Counted from the stretch's first letter, positions 7,703 to 17,640 are shown. The stretch: 64,000 bases of DNA from Bradyrhizobium sp. CCGB01 (GCF_024199795.1 NZ_JANADK010000001.1:7998001-8062000); one strand, 5' to 3'. Program-made: numbers and translations. The notes: generated by a model not told the origin, from the sequence alone.

Positions 7703-10140
7703 AGTGATTTCTCCAGATTTGCGAGATTGGGGATCAGGTCGGTGGCCCAGGCGACGCCACGGTGCTGGAGCCAGGCCGGTACGAAGCCGTCCGGCCCATG
7801 TTCGGCGAGGAGCTGCGCGATGGCAGCCTGGTCGGTCTTGGAAGAGGCTGCGGTGAAGGCGAGCGCAATCTCGCCAAGACCCAGTTCGAACATCCGGTTG
7901 CCACGGCGGGACTGGCAGTAGTAGTCGCGCTTCGGCGTTGCCCGGCTCAGAAGCTCGATCTGGCGGTCATTAAGGCCAAAGCGGCGATAGATGGCAGTGA
8001 TCTGCGGCTCGATCGCCCGTTCGTTCGGCAGCAACAGACGCGTTGGACAGCTTTCGATGATCGCCGGCGCGATCGCGGAGCCATCGATGTCGGAAAGCGA
8101 TTGGGTGGCGAAGATAACGGACGCATTTTTCTTGCGAAGCGTCTTCAGCCACTCTCGGAGTTGGCCAGCAAAATCTTCGTCGTCAAGGGCAAGCCAGCCC
8201 TCGTCGACTATGAGAAGTGTGGGCCGACCATCGAGACGGTCCCCGATTCGATGAAAGAGGTAGGCCAGCACGGCCGGGGCCGCGCTCGTTCCGATCAACC
8301 CTTCGGTCTCAAAGGCCTGGACCGATGACTCGCCAAGGCGCTCGAATTCGGCATCAAGCAGACGTCCGGAAGGACCACCAAGGCAGTAGGGTTGCAAGGC
8401 ACGTTTCAGGGAGTTCGATTGCAGCAAAACCGACAGACCCGTCAGGGTGCGTTCCTGCATCGGCGCCGAGGCTAGAGACGTCAGCGCCGACCACAGATGA
8501 TCCTTGACCTCCGGGGTGATCTCGATCTTTTCCCGTGCCAGGATCGCGCCGATCCATTCCGTGGCCCATCCGCGCTCGGAAGGATCATCGATCCAGGCCA
8601 GCGGCTGCAACGCAACGGGCTGGTCGCCCCCGTCAGACAATGCGCCGCCGAGATCATGCCAGTCACCGCCCATGGCGAGCGCGGCCGCTCGGATCGAACC
8701 GCCAAAATCGAACGCAAAGACCTGAGCATTTGGGTAGCGCCGGAACTGCAGCGCCATCAGCGCCAGCAACACCGATTTGCCTGCGCCGGTCGGCCCCACC
8801 ACGAGGGTATGACCGACATCGCCGACATGGAGGGAGAACCGGAACGGTGTCGAGCCCTCGGTCTTGCCGAAGAGAAGAGGCGGCCCCTTGAAGTGCAGGT
8901 CCCTCGCCTCACCCGCCCACACGGCTGACATCGGGATCATGTGGGCGAGGTTGAGCGTTGAAACGGGGGGCTGCCGCACGTTGGCGTAGACGTGCCCTGG
9001 CAGACTGCCGAGCCAGGCTTCAACGGCGTTCACCGTCTCGATCATGCAGGTGAAATCGCGCCCCTGAATAACCTTTTCGACCAGCCGGAGCTTTTCATCG
9101 GCTGCATTGGGATCGCCGTCCCACACGGTGATGGTCGCCGTGACAAAGGCTTGTCCGATCTGGTCTGAACCCAGTTCCTGTAGCGCCGCGTCGGCGTCTA
9201 TCGCCTTGTTATGGGCGTCGGTGTCGAGAAGCGTCGACGCCTCGTTGGTCATGACCTCCTTGAGAATAGCGCCAATGGATTTTCTCTTGGCGAACCACTG
9301 CCGGCGAATCTTGGTCAGCAGCTTGGTGGCATCGGTCTTGTCGAGCATGATCGCCCGGGTCGACCAACGATACGAGAACGGCAGGCGGTTCAGCTCGTCC
9401 AAGATCCCGGGGGTCGTCGCGCCTGGAAAGCCGACAATCGTCAGGACCCGAATATTGGCAGAACCCAACATCGGCTCAAGCCCGCCGGTAAGTGGCTGGT
9501 CGGCCAACAGGGCGTCGATGTACATGGGAATTTCAGGCACCCTAACCCGATGACGCTTGGTCGAGATCGTCGAGTGCAGGTAGGTCAGCGTGTCCTGATC
9601 ATCGAGCCAGGCGCAGTCTGGCATGAACCCTTCAAGGAGCCCGAGTACGCGGCTAGTTTGATCGATAAACCCGCGAAGTACCTCACGAGCATCGGCTCCA
9701 ACGGCGCGATCGCGGCCCTCATAGAGCAATCGCTCTGCCTTGGCCGCTCCCTCCTCCGGTGGCAGATAGAGGACGGTCAGGAAATAGCTGGACTCATAGT
9801 GGGCTCCGGCCTCCTCGAACTGGGCTCTGCGCTCGGCGTCGACCAATGCCGATGCGACATCCGGAAAGGTGTTCGGCGGGTAGGCACCCGCAAAATGACG
9901 CTGCGCCTCAACGAACACGGCCCATCCTGATCCCAGCCGCCGCAAGGCGTTGTTCAGACGACCGGCGACGCCGACAAGTTCAGCCGGTACCGCGCTATCA
10001 AGGTCGGGCCCCCGGAATTTGGCCGTCCGTTGGAACGAGCCATCCTTGTTCAGGATGATCCCCTCGTCGACCAGGGCCGCCCAAGGCAGGAAGTCGGCGA
10101 GGCGGGCGTTCGAATGGCGGTATTCGGCAAGGTTCATCAT
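7699..10140 (-). CDS. trbE: Conjugal transfer ATPase TrbE (VirB4-like)
   Basis: TrbE is the large VirB4 ATPase that powers pilus assembly. At about 813 residues it is full length. The N-terminal domain begins MNLAEYRHSNARLADFLPWA. The Walker A motif is GHTLVVGPTGAGKSVLLALM, followed by LLIVDEGWLALDDEDFAGQL (Walker B) and VIFATQSLSDIDGSAIAPAI further on. I chose the ATG pair at 10140/10137 rather than the TTG at 10146. trbD ends ten bases upstream. Confidence 0.96.
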   Translation of the reverse strand: MMNLAEYRHSNARLADFLPWAALVDEGIILNKDGSFQRTAKFRGPDLDSAVPAELVGVAGRLNNALRRLGSGWAVFVEAQRHFAGAYPPNTFPDVASALVDAERRAQFEEAGAHYESSYFLTVLYLPPEEGAAKAERLLYEGRDRAVGADAREVLRGFIDQTSRVLGLLEGFMPDCAWLDDQDTLTYLHSTISTKRHRVRVPEIPMYIDALLADQPLTGGLEPMLGSANIRVLTIVGFPGATTPGILDELNRLPFSYRWSTRAIMLDKTDATKLLTKIRRQWFAKRKSIGAILKEVMTNEASTLLDTDAHNKAIDADAALQELGSDQIGQAFVTATITVWDGDPNAADEKLRLVEKVIQGRDFTCMIETVNAVEAWLGSLPGHVYANVRQPPVSTLNLAHMIPMSAVWAGEARDLHFKGPPLLFGKTEGSTPFRFSLHVGDVGHTLVVGPTGAGKSVLLALMALQFRRYPNAQVFAFDFGGSIRAAALAMGGDWHDLGGALSDGGDQPVALQPLAWIDDPSERGWATEWIGAILAREKIEITPEVKDHLWSALTSLASAPMQERTLTGLSVLLQSNSLKRALQPYCLGGPSGRLLDAEFERLGESSVQAFETEGLIGTSAAPAVLAYLFHRIGDRLDGRPTLLIVDEGWLALDDEDFAGQLREWLKTLRKKNASVIFATQSLSDIDGSAIAPAIIESCPTRLLLPNERAIEPQITAIYRRFGLNDRQIELLSRATPKRDYYCQSRRGNRMFELGLGEIALAFTAASSKTDQAAIAQLLAEHGPDGFVPAWLQHRGVAWATDLIPNLANLEKSL

Positions 10141-10150
10141 GACCAAGCGC

Positions 10151-10414
10151 TCAGACGTTGAGATGACCGGGAATGCGCAGGTGTCGGCGCATCACATCGA
10201 CAAAGGCAGCATCGCGCTTGGCGGCCCAGACGGCGGCCATGTGGCCGATGAACCAGAGGACAAGGCCCGCGAACCACAGCCGCAATCCAAGTCCAAGGGC
10301 GGCCGCAAGCGTGCCGTTGACAATCGCGACCGACCGCGGGGCACCGCCTATAAGGATCGGTTCAGTGAGAGACCGATGGACGGGAGCGAAAAAGCCGGTG
10401 ACCTGGTCATCCAT
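10151..10414 (-). CDS. trbD: Conjugal transfer protein TrbD (VirB3-like)
   Basis: TrbD is a small inner-membrane VirB3-type component that works with TrbE. The 87-residue protein carries the family motif APVHRSLTEPILIGGAPRSV near its start. Two hydrophobic segments follow (IVNGTLAAALGLGLRLW and GLVLWFIGHMAAVWAA) and it ends with DVMRRHLRIPGHLNV. It overlaps trbC by one base. Confidence 0.94.
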   Translation of the reverse strand: MDDQVTGFFAPVHRSLTEPILIGGAPRSVAIVNGTLAAALGLGLRLWFAGLVLWFIGHMAAVWAAKRDAAFVDVMRRHLRIPGHLNV

Positions 10415-10740
10415 CAGATCACCACGCCGCCGCCGAAGGAGAAGAACGATAGGAAGAAGCTCGAGGCGGCAAACGCGATCGACAGCCCGAACACGATCTG
10501 GATCAGCCGGCGGAAACCACCGGACGAATCTCCGAACGCGAGCGTGAGTCCGGTCACGACGATGATGATGACGGCAATGATCTTGGCGACAGGTCCCTCA
10601 ACCGACTGAAGGATCTGATTGAGCGGCTGCTCCCAAGGCATGTTCGACCCGGCCGCCCATGCTGGCGCCGTAGCCAGAAGAACGGTACCGGAGACAACCA
10701 GCGATGCGGTACCGCGGAGAAAACCAAATTGCTGACGCAT
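10414..10740 (-). CDS. trbC: Conjugal transfer pilin TrbC (VirB2-like)
   Basis: TrbC is the VirB2-type major pilin. The start is the ATG at 10740, one base after trbB ends. A longer version of this frame would run into trbB and lacks family similarity. The 108-residue precursor has a long signal region (LRGTASLVVSGTVLLATAPA, then WAAGSNMPWEQPLN) followed by two membrane helices (VAKIIAVIIIVVTGLTLAFG and LIQIVFGLSIAFAASSFFLS), as expected for a pilin processed at its N-terminus. Confidence 0.93.
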   Translation of the reverse strand: MRQQFGFLRGTASLVVSGTVLLATAPAWAAGSNMPWEQPLNQILQSVEGPVAKIIAVIIIVVTGLTLAFGDSSGGFRRLIQIVFGLSIAFAASSFFLSFFSFGGGVVI

Positions 10741-10741
10741 G

Positions 10742-11704
10742 TCAGTCTCCTGCTGATGAAAGGCTGTAATCGCCAGCGGGCCCGAGCCCTGAGACCGCTG
10801 CGAGCTCGGCGAGGCGGCGGTCGGCGCCGCGGCCCGCAAGAACGGCGATGAGGTTGATGGTCTCGGCAATCAGCGCACGTGGAACCGTGATGACGGCTTC
10901 CTGGATGAGTTGCTCGAGCCGCCGCAGCGCGCCGAGCGCGGTGCCAGCATGAATCGTCCCGATGCCGCCGGGGTGACCGGTGCCCCAGGCCTTGAGCAGA
11001 TCGAGCGCCTCCGCGCCGCGGACCTCGCCAACCGGAATGCGATCAGGGCGCAGTCGCAGCGAGGAGCGGACAAGGTCCGACAGCGTGGCCACACCGTCTT
11101 TGGTCCGCAACGCTACGAGATTGGGCGCCTTGCACTGGAGTTCACGTGTATCCTCGATCAGCACGACCCGATCAGAGGTCTTGGCCACCTCGGCCAAGAG
11201 CGCATTCGTCAATGTTGTCTTGCCGGTCGATGTCCCACCGGCGACGAGGATGTTCTTGCGTGTGGCGACTGCGTTCTTCAGGATCTCGGCCTGTTCCGAG
11301 GTCATGATCCCCTTAGCAACGTAATCGTCGAGTGTGAACACGGCGACTGCGGGCTTTCGGATGGCGAAAGCGGGAGCTGCAACGACCGGGGGTAACAGAC
11401 CTTCGAAGCGCTCGCCGGTCCCGGGCAGTTCGGCCGAGACACGTGGCGCGCCCGCGTGCACCTCGGCGCCTACGTGGTGCGCCACCAGGCGAACGATGCG
11501 CTCGCCGTCCGCCGCGGACAGAGTTTCGCCAGTGTCAACGAGGCCACTCGACAACCGGTCGATCCACAGCCGTCCATCCGGGTTGAGCATCACCTCGATG
11601 ATCGCTTCATCTTCGAGGTAGCCGGCAATCGCGGCACCAAGCGCGCTGCGCAGCATTCGCGCGCCACGCGAATTTGCCTCTGATTGAAAGGAATGGATTG
11701 CCAC
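10742..11704 (-). CDS. trbB: Conjugal transfer ATPase TrbB (VirB11-like)
   Basis: TrbB is the hexameric VirB11-type secretion ATPase. Conserved features are [20 protein letters not shown] near the start, [17 protein letters not shown] in the middle, Walker [21 protein letters not shown], the Asp box [12 protein letters not shown], and [20 protein letters not shown] (His box). I prefer the GTG at 11704, preceded by a GGGG, over a TTG at 11734 or an internal ATG at 11656; the true start is uncertain. A seven-base inverted repeat (TGAGGAC at 11722-11728 and GTCCTCA at 11740-11746) lies just upstream and could be an operator. The next gene upstream is an MFS transporter. Confidence 0.94.
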   Translation of the reverse strand: MAIHSFQSEANSRGARMLRSALGAAIAGYLEDEAIIEVMLNPDGRLWIDRLSSGLVDTGETLSAADGERIVRLVAHHVGAEVHAGAPRVSAELPGTGERFEGLLPPVVAAPAFAIRKPAVAVFTLDDYVAKGIMTSEQAEILKNAVATRKNILVAGGTSTGKTTLTNALLAEVAKTSDRVVLIEDTRELQCKAPNLVALRTKDGVATLSDLVRSSLRLRPDRIPVGEVRGAEALDLLKAWGTGHPGGIGTIHAGTALGALRRLEQLIQEAVITVPRALIAETINLIAVLAGRGADRRLAELAAVSGLGPAGDYSLSSAGD

Positions 11705-11866
11705 CGTTCGCCCCCATCGGATGAGGACGTCCAAAGCGGGTCCTCAGATGGGGATCATTAGAAGAGGCACCAATGCACTTGGCGCAACAAGCGCCTTTGA
11801 TGATCGTAGGCTGGCGTAGAAAAAGGAAGACTGAGAACCGCGTATCTGTTCGCTGGGAGTGGCTGT

Positions 11867-13201
11867 TCACCACTCCGCATCGTCATCCGCGGGCAGGAGG
11901 ATGATCGAATCCTCATACAACCCAACTGACTCGGGAGCGTAGGAAACATCAGCCGGCATGAAGAAAGGAATTGAACTCACCCATGAAGCGAAGGATCGGC
12001 ACCAAGGTAGCGCGAACCAAGTCAACGCCGCGATCTGCAGTGCTACGTTGAGACCGAACGCGACTTGATAGGCTTGGACGGGCCTATGGCCATCGTTCGT
12101 TGGCCATTGCTCCAGGACCAGGCCTGTCGTGTATTGTGCCAAAAAAGCCCAACCAAAATGCAAGACGTTCAAGGCGCCATTGGCACGACCAGCAAGCTCC
12201 GGCGGAAAGTAATCTGCTATTACCGCGAAGCTGACCACGGTTGCCGTTCCGACGATTGCGACGACCGACCAGGGCAAGATGGACGGCGAAGGCGCTCGCA
12301 GGATCAAGGCTAACTCGGCTGCGATAAACAACACTGCAACCATCGCCAGTATTGTCTCCGCTCCGATTCCTCTTCGTTTGATGTAATGGACCGTCATACC
12401 GAACAACCAGGCACCGCCGCAAAGCGCGACCGACATCATGAAAAGCCGTCTGACAAGACTTGCGCGATCAAGCCCCTCTACATCTGTCAGCCACGGCGCT
12501 GCCCACAATCCCTGCAGAGACCAGGCCGACCCAACACAAGTCGCCGACAACGGCGCAATGCGCCAGAAACGCCTGTCGCCGAAAACGGAGCTGAGGGTTG
12601 CCGGCATTGACGCTGTCGATGGGACAATGGCTCGCTCAGGAACCACAACATAGATGAGGACTGCCGTGGCACTGGTCGCAACCGCCAGGATTTCAAATAG
12701 CTGTCGCCAGCCCATCCAGGCAAGCAGGTGCTCGGCGGGAGCCGTGGCGGTCACCGCCCCTAGTGACCCCAGCATGATCATGTAGCCGTTCATCAGGGCC
12801 ACTCGTTCTTTGGGAAACCAAAGGATGATGGACTTCAGTCCAGCCGTCAGCGCCGCTGCCACGCCAAGCCCGATCATTGCCCGCGCGATCAAAAGTGAGA
12901 GGAAGCCTGTCGATGCCGCGAATAGTCCGGCGCCGGCCGCGGCGACCAAAAGCAGTGCACTCTGGACACGACGCGGACCAAAGCGGTCCAACAATATCCC
13001 GACGGGGATCTGAGCCACTGCGAAAACAAGGAAGTACACTGACGTAAGTAACCCGAGGTCGGCGGTCCCAAGCCGGATATCCGAGTTGACATGACCCCCG
13101 ATCAAGGCGTTGATCGTTCGAAACAGATACGAAAGATAGTATCCAGCGGCAAAGGGGAGAAAAACGCACGCAATTCGACGCCATGCTATTGAGATTTGCA
13201 T
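11867..13201 (-). CDS. MFS transporter inserted in the trb operon
   Basis: This 444-residue protein is a major facilitator superfamily transporter with about 12 hydrophobic segments. The loop 2-3 signature is visible as GILLDRFGPRRVQSALLLVA, followed by IARAMIGLGVAAALTAGLKS in the helix 4-5 region. The substrate cannot be read from the sequence. Its position is unusual, because in related elements trbB directly follows the copG-like gene. Here the transporter lies between them in the same direction, with gaps of more than 130 bases on both sides, so it looks like an acquired cargo gene. Confidence 0.85.
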   Translation of the reverse strand: MQISIAWRRIACVFLPFAAGYYLSYLFRTINALIGGHVNSDIRLGTADLGLLTSVYFLVFAVAQIPVGILLDRFGPRRVQSALLLVAAAGAGLFAASTGFLSLLIARAMIGLGVAAALTAGLKSIILWFPKERVALMNGYMIMLGSLGAVTATAPAEHLLAWMGWRQLFEILAVATSATAVLIYVVVPERAIVPSTASMPATLSSVFGDRRFWRIAPLSATCVGSAWSLQGLWAAPWLTDVEGLDRASLVRRLFMMSVALCGGAWLFGMTVHYIKRRGIGAETILAMVAVLFIAAELALILRAPSPSILPWSVVAIVGTATVVSFAVIADYFPPELAGRANGALNVLHFGWAFLAQYTTGLVLEQWPTNDGHRPVQAYQVAFGLNVALQIAALTWFALPWCRSFASWVSSIPFFMPADVSYAPESVGLYEDSIILLPADDDAEW

Positions 13202-13334
13202 GCTGGCCCTCTTTCGCTCTCAGCTCGTTCGAGCCGATAGCGCGGCCAGCTTTTGTCAGTTCGGCAAAGTTGCTGCGGTCGTACGTTGGCGTGGAAAAAG
13301 AAGAATCAGCGCGGTAGCGTCCCAGGACGCTCTG

Positions 13335-13760
13335 TTAGGCTTCGTCGGCCGGTTCCTGACGGCGGATATCTTCAGGAATTTCGCGCAAAAAGCTCTGCCC
13401 CTTTTGCAAACGACGCCCGAGCGCCTCAACAAATCCTTCAAAGCGTTCCCTACCCTTTGCCTGCGCAGCCGCCTGCGCATCGTTGGGTAACGGTGGTGTA
13501 ATCGTCAGCCAGAAGCGGATGAAGAGGGCCAAGGTCTCTGCTGTCAAGCCGACGTCACGCTCCAGCCTTTGCATCTGACGCGACATCCGGTCCAGCCGAC
13601 GGGCAAATGCTGCTTCCTGCCTGTCCGCTCCGTCCGGCGACAGAAATGACACGACTGCCGCCTCCACGATCGCAGACCGGGAAAGCTTCTTGCGATCGGC
13701 CAGATCCGAGATCTGCTTCAGAAGCTCTGGTGGGAAATACACGTTCATCCGGTCGCGCAT
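13335..13760 (-). CDS. CopG-family ribbon-helix-helix regulator of the tra/trb cluster
   Basis: The N-terminus RMNVYFPPELLKQISDLADR, followed by KKLSRSAIVEAAVVSFL, is a ribbon-helix-helix DNA-binding domain. The rest (141 residues in all) is a helical region, MSRQMQRLERDVGLTAETLA then LFIRFWLTITPP, with a charged tail. This form is characteristic of the CopG-like gene found between traG and trbB in rhizobial ICEs, where an autoregulatory or operon-repressor role is assumed. It starts six bases after traG ends. Confidence 0.88.
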   Translation of the reverse strand: MRDRMNVYFPPELLKQISDLADRKKLSRSAIVEAAVVSFLSPDGADRQEAAFARRLDRMSRQMQRLERDVGLTAETLALFIRFWLTITPPLPNDAQAAAQAKGRERFEGFVEALGRRLQKGQSFLREIPEDIRRQEPADEA

Positions 13761-13766
13761 AACGCC

Positions 13767-15755
13767 TCAGAGCTCCATGCCGTCGTTTGGATCAAGCGCA
13801 ACTTGACGGGCAACGCCGCGCATTTGTTGGCGTATGAGCCGGGACTGGCGGACCGCATCCTCGTCGTCGTCAAGAACGACAGAAAATTCCTCAGCCGGCG
13901 TCGGTTCGGTCGTCTCCTTGACGATCGCGACGTGATCGGGGAGTTCAGGCTCGCGACGAAGACCACTGTTCGCCGCGTCTTCCTCGGCCTGCGCCGCTTG
14001 GCCGGTCGGACTCATCGTCGGCTTCAGCATTCCGCACGCCGACCATCCATCCGTTCGCGACGATCGACCGGATGTCGCCGGATCAGGCGGTGGCAGGACC
14101 CGTTCGGTGAACCGTCGGTCCTCGTAGTAGCGAACCTTCTTCGCCCGGATCGGTGGCGTGCCCGCAACCATGACGATCTCATCCATCGGCGGAAGCTGCA
14201 TGACCTCGCCGGGGGTCAGAAGCGGCCTTGCCGTCTCCTGGCGCGAGACCATGAGATGCCCCAACCAAGGGTTCAACCTGTGCCCGGCATAGTTCTTCAT
14301 CGCCCGCATCTCGGTCGCCGTTCCCAATGCGTCGGATACCCGTTTGGCCGTCCGCTCGTCGTTGGTCGCGAAGCTGACGCGGACGTGGCAGTTGTCGAGG
14401 ATCGCGTTGTTGGGCCCATAGGCCTTCTCGATCTGATTGAGCGATTGCGCGATCAAGAAACTCTTGATGCCGTAGCCCGCCATGAAGGCGAGCGCCGACT
14501 CGAAGAAGTCGAGCCGCCCGAGTGCCGGGAATTCGTCGAGCATCATCAGGACCCGATGTCGGCGGTCGCGGGCCTGCAAGTCTTCGGTCAGGCGCCGGCC
14601 GATCTGGTTCAGCACCAGGCGGATCAGTGGCTTGGTGCGCGAGATATCGGACGGCGGCACCACGAGATAGAGCGTCGCCGGACGGCGATCTGCAATAAGA
14701 TCCGCGATCCGCCAATCGCAGCAGCGGGTCACCCGGGCCACGACGGGATCGCGGTATAGACCCAGGAACGACATCGCCGTGGACAGGACGCCGGAGCGTT
14801 CATTCTCAGATTTGTTGAGAAGTTCACGCGCGGTCGAGGCGACCACTGGATGAGCGCCCTGGGCGCCGAGATGGGGTGTGGTCATCATCGCCTTCAGCGT
14901 CGCCTCGATCGGCCGCTTTGGGTCGGACAGAAAAGCGGCGACGCCGGCCAAGGTCTTGTCCGCCTCGGCATAGAGGACATGGAGGATAGCGCCGACCAGG
15001 AGCGAATGACTGGTCTTCTCCCAATGGTTCCGCTTGTCGAGGGAGCCTTCGGGGTCGACCAGAACGTCGGCGACGTTCTGAACGTCGCGAACCTCCCATT
15101 CACCTCGCCGGACCTCGAGAAGCGGATTGTAGGCTGACGACTTTGGATTGGTCGGATCGAACAACAGGACGCGGCCATGTACCGAACGGAATCCCGCGGT
15201 CAGTTGCCAGTTCTCACCCTTAATGTCGTGGACAATGGCCGACCCAGGCCAGGCAAGCAACGAGGGCACGACGAGGCCAACACCTTTGCCCGACCGAGTG
15301 GGCGCAAAACACAACACGTGCTCTGGTCCGTCATGGCGGAGGTAGTCATGGTCGAGCCTCCCCAGCACCACACCATCCGGACCAAGCAGCCCGGCTCCTC
15401 GAACCTCTTCCGCACCAGCCCAGCGCGCCGAGCCATAGGTCTCGACGTTCTCGGCCTCGCGCGCCCGCCAGACCGACATCCCGATCGCCGCTGCGATCGA
15501 AACGAACGTGCCCGATGCCGCGATGAAAGCCCCCTCGACAAAAACCTGAGGTGCATAAGCGTCGTAGACGAACCACCACCAGAAGAAGACTGGTGGGTAG
15601 TAAATTTTGAGGCCCAACAGTTCGAACCAAGGATGCCCGAGCTCGGGCTGATAGGCCAACCGCCAGGCTGTCCACTCGGTTGCTCCCCAGATGGCGAGCA
15701 AAACAATTAGACCGACGACGATTACCTGTCCCCAGAGGATTTTGGTTCCGGACAT
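13767..15755 (-). CDS. traG: Type IV coupling protein TraG (VirD4-like)
   Basis: TraG is the VirD4-family coupling ATPase that brings the relaxase-DNA complex to the channel. The start is placed at the ATG at 15755 (MSGTKILWGQVIVVGLIVLL), which gives 662 residues. Upstream in-frame residues overlap the relaxase gene and are unlike the family. Two N-terminal membrane segments are followed by Walker A (VLCFAPTRSGKGVGLVVPSL) and Walker B (RVLMMLDEFPALGRLDFFES), then FLIAQSLNQIEKAYG. A polar, variable C-terminal tail is normal. Confidence 0.95.
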   Translation of the reverse strand: MSGTKILWGQVIVVGLIVLLAIWGATEWTAWRLAYQPELGHPWFELLGLKIYYPPVFFWWWFVYDAYAPQVFVEGAFIAASGTFVSIAAAIGMSVWRAREAENVETYGSARWAGAEEVRGAGLLGPDGVVLGRLDHDYLRHDGPEHVLCFAPTRSGKGVGLVVPSLLAWPGSAIVHDIKGENWQLTAGFRSVHGRVLLFDPTNPKSSAYNPLLEVRRGEWEVRDVQNVADVLVDPEGSLDKRNHWEKTSHSLLVGAILHVLYAEADKTLAGVAAFLSDPKRPIEATLKAMMTTPHLGAQGAHPVVASTARELLNKSENERSGVLSTAMSFLGLYRDPVVARVTRCCDWRIADLIADRRPATLYLVVPPSDISRTKPLIRLVLNQIGRRLTEDLQARDRRHRVLMMLDEFPALGRLDFFESALAFMAGYGIKSFLIAQSLNQIEKAYGPNNAILDNCHVRVSFATNDERTAKRVSDALGTATEMRAMKNYAGHRLNPWLGHLMVSRQETARPLLTPGEVMQLPPMDEIVMVAGTPPIRAKKVRYYEDRRFTERVLPPPDPATSGRSSRTDGWSACGMLKPTMSPTGQAAQAEEDAANSGLRREPELPDHVAIVKETTEPTPAEEFSVVLDDDEDAVRQSRLIRQQMRGVARQVALDPNDGMEL

Positions 15756-15792
15756 CCCGAACGCCCTTCCGCAACTGAATTTGGTGAGAAAG

Positions 15793-17529
15793 TTAGAGGC
15801 CGAGGTCGCGCTTGCGGCCAAACCCCCATTCGATACCGCCGCCGTCCTTCATGACGCCGGTGACGTGTTGGCCGAGCCTCTTTTCGAGTTCGCGGGACCA
15901 AGGCACGAGCTGGAAGCCGAGACCGTTGTCGATCATTGCAAAACGCCCGGAGGTGAGCGTCAGTCGCTGGCGATACGTTCCCGCCACGTGCTCGCCAGAG
16001 GCGGCGTACACATGAGGCAGGCCGACGCTGGCAGAGACCTTTGCTGCCACCTCGTCCAGTTCGCGTCGGCGCAACGTGTTAAGGAGGTCGCGCTGCAGGA
16101 TGATGCGCTGGCCCTGCCGCCGCGCCAGGCCCTCTTGGATCAGATGCTCGGTGCGGGCTTCGATGGCGTCGCGGGTCTCGCGGCCGAATCCGCCCAGAGC
16201 GAGCGAAATCGGATCCCGTTCGACCAGCCGATGGTCGAGCCAGGTTGCTCCTTTTGCGGCGATCTGTTCACCAAGATCGAGATCGGAACGGATAGCGAGT
16301 ATCAAGGTGGGGCGCGGGTCTCCGGCTTGACCGAAGCGGCGGACCTCGACGATGCCGCCAACTGGTGGAGCATGTTCGAAGGCCTCGATCCCACGGAAGC
16401 GCACGTGGTGCGCGCGCCCGTCTGTGCCGTCGATCAGGGCGTAGGCCTCGCCCGTCAACTCATCGTGCAATCCCCGATCAACCAGCCTTCCGACGATCTG
16501 GGAGGTCGGCTGTCCACCTTCGATGACGTAGTCGGCCACGCCGCGCGCGTTCCCACGGTCGGTAAAGGCGCGGTGCATGGTCTTGATGATGTCGCCGCGC
16601 ATGCCGAGGTCGCGCAAGCTACGCTCCGCCTCAAGTCCGACCATCCATTCCCCTGATGCGGCGGGTGCGGCAATGCCCATTTTCTCCAAGTGCTGAAGGC
16701 GGCCGACCATCAGCCGCCTGATCGCGGGATCGGACTTGCCGGGATTCTCCGGCCGAAGATCGATGTAGCCCGTCTCATCTGCCGCCAACCGGATCTCCCG
16801 GTCGAGCCGTGTCCAGCGGTCTGCCGTGACTTCCCGCTCCAGCGAATTGCGGATCTCGTGCTCCGGTTTTGGGCCCAGTTCGATGGCGACCAGTTCCTCG
16901 GCGCGTGAACGCAGGCCCCGACTGATGTAATCGCGGGAGATCACGAGATCGACCCCTTCCTCATCGACTCCCCGAAGGAGAAGATGGACGTGAGGGTTGT
17001 CCGTGTTCCAGTGATCGACGGCCACCCAGTCGAGCCGCGTGCCGAGATCGGTCTCTATCTGCCTGGCGAGATCGCGAGTGAAAGCCTTCAAGTCGGTCAT
17101 GTCGCCGGCATCCTCGGGCGAGACGATGAAGCGGAAATGATGCCGGTCATCCTTGCACCGATGGGCGAAAGCCGCGGCGTCAGCATGATCGCCGCCGGTA
17201 TCGAACATCTCGGCTCGCTCGCCGCTTCGGGTCACGCCATCGCGCTTCAGATATGAGAGATGAGCCATCAGAGGTGCTGAGCGAAAGGCTCGTCCCTTGT
17301 GACGAACCACGCGCGCCTTCACCACGACGCGCCGGGTCGGGCTGAACAATCTGGCGCGGCTAAAGGCGAGCCGGCCGCGGCCAAACGTCGAGCGTCCGTA
17401 GGCCGCCGAACGCCTGCCGGCTGCAGCCTGACGCGAGGAGTGCCCGGCCTTCTTCGCAGCGCACAGTACCTGGTTGATGAAGCTCTTTTGTTTCGGCGCG
17501 GGTGCTTCGAATGCGCCCAGGCCGAACAC
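15793..17529 (-). CDS. rlxS: Relaxase RlxS (VirD2-type, DUF3363), N-terminal frameshift
   Basis: The protein nicks oriT and pilots DNA during transfer. The catalytic half is visible: MAHLSYLKRDGVTRSGERAE, DRHHFRFIVSPEDAGDMTDL and the metal-binding DHWNTDNPHVHLLLRG. The C-terminal half is DUF3363. The usual start, DLRVRPGRIRSTRAETK, is encoded in another frame from GTG codons at 17554/17548, and one base is missing near 17495 just before KSFINQVLCAAKKAG. The reading frame given here begins at a GTG inside the shifted region and would give a nearly complete protein with a foreign N-terminus of about 14 residues. Whether it is active cannot be told. Confidence 0.85.
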   Translation of the reverse strand: MFGLGAFEAPAPKQKSFINQVLCAAKKAGHSSRQAAAGRRSAAYGRSTFGRGRLAFSRARLFSPTRRVVVKARVVRHKGRAFRSAPLMAHLSYLKRDGVTRSGERAEMFDTGGDHADAAAFAHRCKDDRHHFRFIVSPEDAGDMTDLKAFTRDLARQIETDLGTRLDWVAVDHWNTDNPHVHLLLRGVDEEGVDLVISRDYISRGLRSRAEELVAIELGPKPEHEIRNSLEREVTADRWTRLDREIRLAADETGYIDLRPENPGKSDPAIRRLMVGRLQHLEKMGIAAPAASGEWMVGLEAERSLRDLGMRGDIIKTMHRAFTDRGNARGVADYVIEGGQPTSQIVGRLVDRGLHDELTGEAYALIDGTDGRAHHVRFRGIEAFEHAPPVGGIVEVRRFGQAGDPRPTLILAIRSDLDLGEQIAAKGATWLDHRLVERDPISLALGGFGRETRDAIEARTEHLIQEGLARRQGQRIILQRDLLNTLRRRELDEVAAKVSASVGLPHVYAASGEHVAGTYRQRLTLTSGRFAMIDNGLGFQLVPWSRELEKRLGQHVTGVMKDGGGIEWGFGRKRDLGL

Positions 17530-17604
17530 GCAGATCGCTGTCGCCCACGCTCACGGCAGGGCCTCCCAACGATCAAAATCGTATATGGTGCCAAAGTCGC
17601 CTTT

Positions 17605-17640
17605 GATTGCATTATACAAAACACAAAGCGCGGCACGCGC
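17605..17640 (-). promoter_or_regulatory. Possible rlxS promoter with a TATAAT box
   Basis: On the minus strand a perfect TATAAT lies at 17611-17616, about 57 bases before the probable GTG start of rlxS, in an AT-rich pocket of otherwise GC-rich DNA. No good -35 element sits at the standard distance. A perfect interrupted palindrome, AAGCCAT-gtca-ATGGCTT, lies upstream at 17667-17684 and could be an operator or part of oriT. Both calls are inference from pattern only. Confidence 0.3.
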
